A stretch of DNA of 43,443 nucleotides. It comes from Luteimonas salinisoli. Its GTDB lineage: Bacteria; Pseudomonadota; Gammaproteobacteria; Xanthomonadales; Xanthomonadaceae. The DNA is taken from contig NZ_JACCKA010000047.1 of NCBI RefSeq assembly GCF_013425525.1, positions 1 to 43,443 on the forward strand, in the 5' to 3' direction. The notes under the pieces were generated by a model. That model was not told the DNA's origin. It saw nothing but the letters and a program-made list of their open reading frames with translations, and ran no database searches. Positions within the stretch are counted from its first letter, which is position 1. Every line of letters starts with the position of its first letter. Positions 43,200-43,443 of this stretch are shown here, piece after piece. Both the position numbers and the translations under genes were made by a program.

Positions 43200-43443
43200 G
43201 GTCGCTCTCACTCCTCTGCGGAAACTTCGCTCCTGAAGCCAGGGTGGTGGGCGAATGCACGACGACCAAGCTGGGGCAAACCCGAGCGCGCGGCGCGGCA
43301 CCCCGTTCTGTGACGGCGATCGCCGAACGATCCGTGTCGGCAGTCACGACACCGATGCAGATGGTGCGGGGGTGTCGATCCGAAGATGGATGAGTTCGCG
43401 GGCGGGCCGGCACGGCGCCCCGGTGCGGGACACGCCGTGAATC

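Noticed and set aside
43200..43443. Partial gene at the right edge
   Set aside because: Frames here are short and without motifs; only upstream sequence of the LysM/M23 gene can be supported.

Overview
The window is about 43 kb of GC-rich chromosome from a gammaproteobacterium, most likely family Xanthomonadaceae/Lysobacteraceae (a Lysobacter- or Luteimonas-like genome). This is inferred from the rpsB-tsf unit lying divergent to map-glnD-dapD, an Oar-type TonB-dependent receptor, an EF-P paralogue of the EfpL/YeiP type, GTAG-headed REP sequences arranged as REPINs, and a feoAB operon followed by a small Cys-tailed protein. No tRNA, rRNA, CRISPR, insertion sequence, transposase or integrase is visible. 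The genome is named here by inference only.

Region 1 (1-8474, minus strand): translation and nucleotide genes rpsB and tsf, then an HDOD-GGDEF diguanylate cyclase and an Oar-like TonB receptor lying between tsf and pyrH, which are adjacent in E. coli. A REPIN-like hairpin separates rpsB from tsf, and a leader of about 215 nt precedes rpsB. The 800-bp divergent gap between rpsB and map holds two side-by-side nested inverted-repeat cassettes with perfect arms of 16-23 bp and inner palindromes sharing a CCATGGATGG core.

Region 2 (8475-14586, plus strand): map, glnD, dapD, a YffB/Spx-type ArsC-family gene and dapE. These cover N-terminal methionine removal, nitrogen signalling and the succinylase branch of lysine/diaminopimelate synthesis. 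Two tandem REPINs separate dapE from the convergent rnt, and one of them supplies the rnt stop codon.

Region 3 (14851-31116, mostly minus strand): rnt and efpL, then a branched-chain amino-acid catabolic set. It comprises an HSD10-type 3-hydroxyacyl-CoA dehydrogenase, HMG-CoA lyase, the biotin-carboxylase subunit of methylcrotonyl-CoA carboxylase, methylglutaconyl-CoA hydratase, the carboxyltransferase subunit and an acetyl-CoA acetyltransferase. Together they take methylcrotonyl-CoA (from leucine) to acetoacetate plus acetyl-CoA, and close isoleucine breakdown. No isovaleryl-CoA dehydrogenase lies in the window. The cluster is interrupted by an oppositely oriented feoA-feoB-small Cys protein operon with a Fur-like box, by a bactofilin/zinc-ribbon pair and by an Ala/Asp-repeat lipoprotein. 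A triple-PAS GGDEF-EAL protein is translationally coupled to the HMG-CoA lyase.

Region 4 (31373-43443): a lipidated subtilisin autotransporter of NalP-like layout, rimO with a coupled small secreted protein of unknown function, two tandem REPINs, a PfpI/DJ-1 protein, greB in an operon with a HerA-like (YjgR/DUF853) ATPase, a secreted lytic transglycosylase with LysM, and a convergent two-gene unit. That unit is a large peptidoglycan-active protein (two LysM, lytic transglycosylase, PG-binding, altered M23) without a signal peptide, whose stop overlaps the start of a lipoprotein gene. This last pair is the best candidate in the window for an undescribed system: a possible contact-dependent peptidoglycan effector and its immunity lipoprotein, or a self-processing pair.
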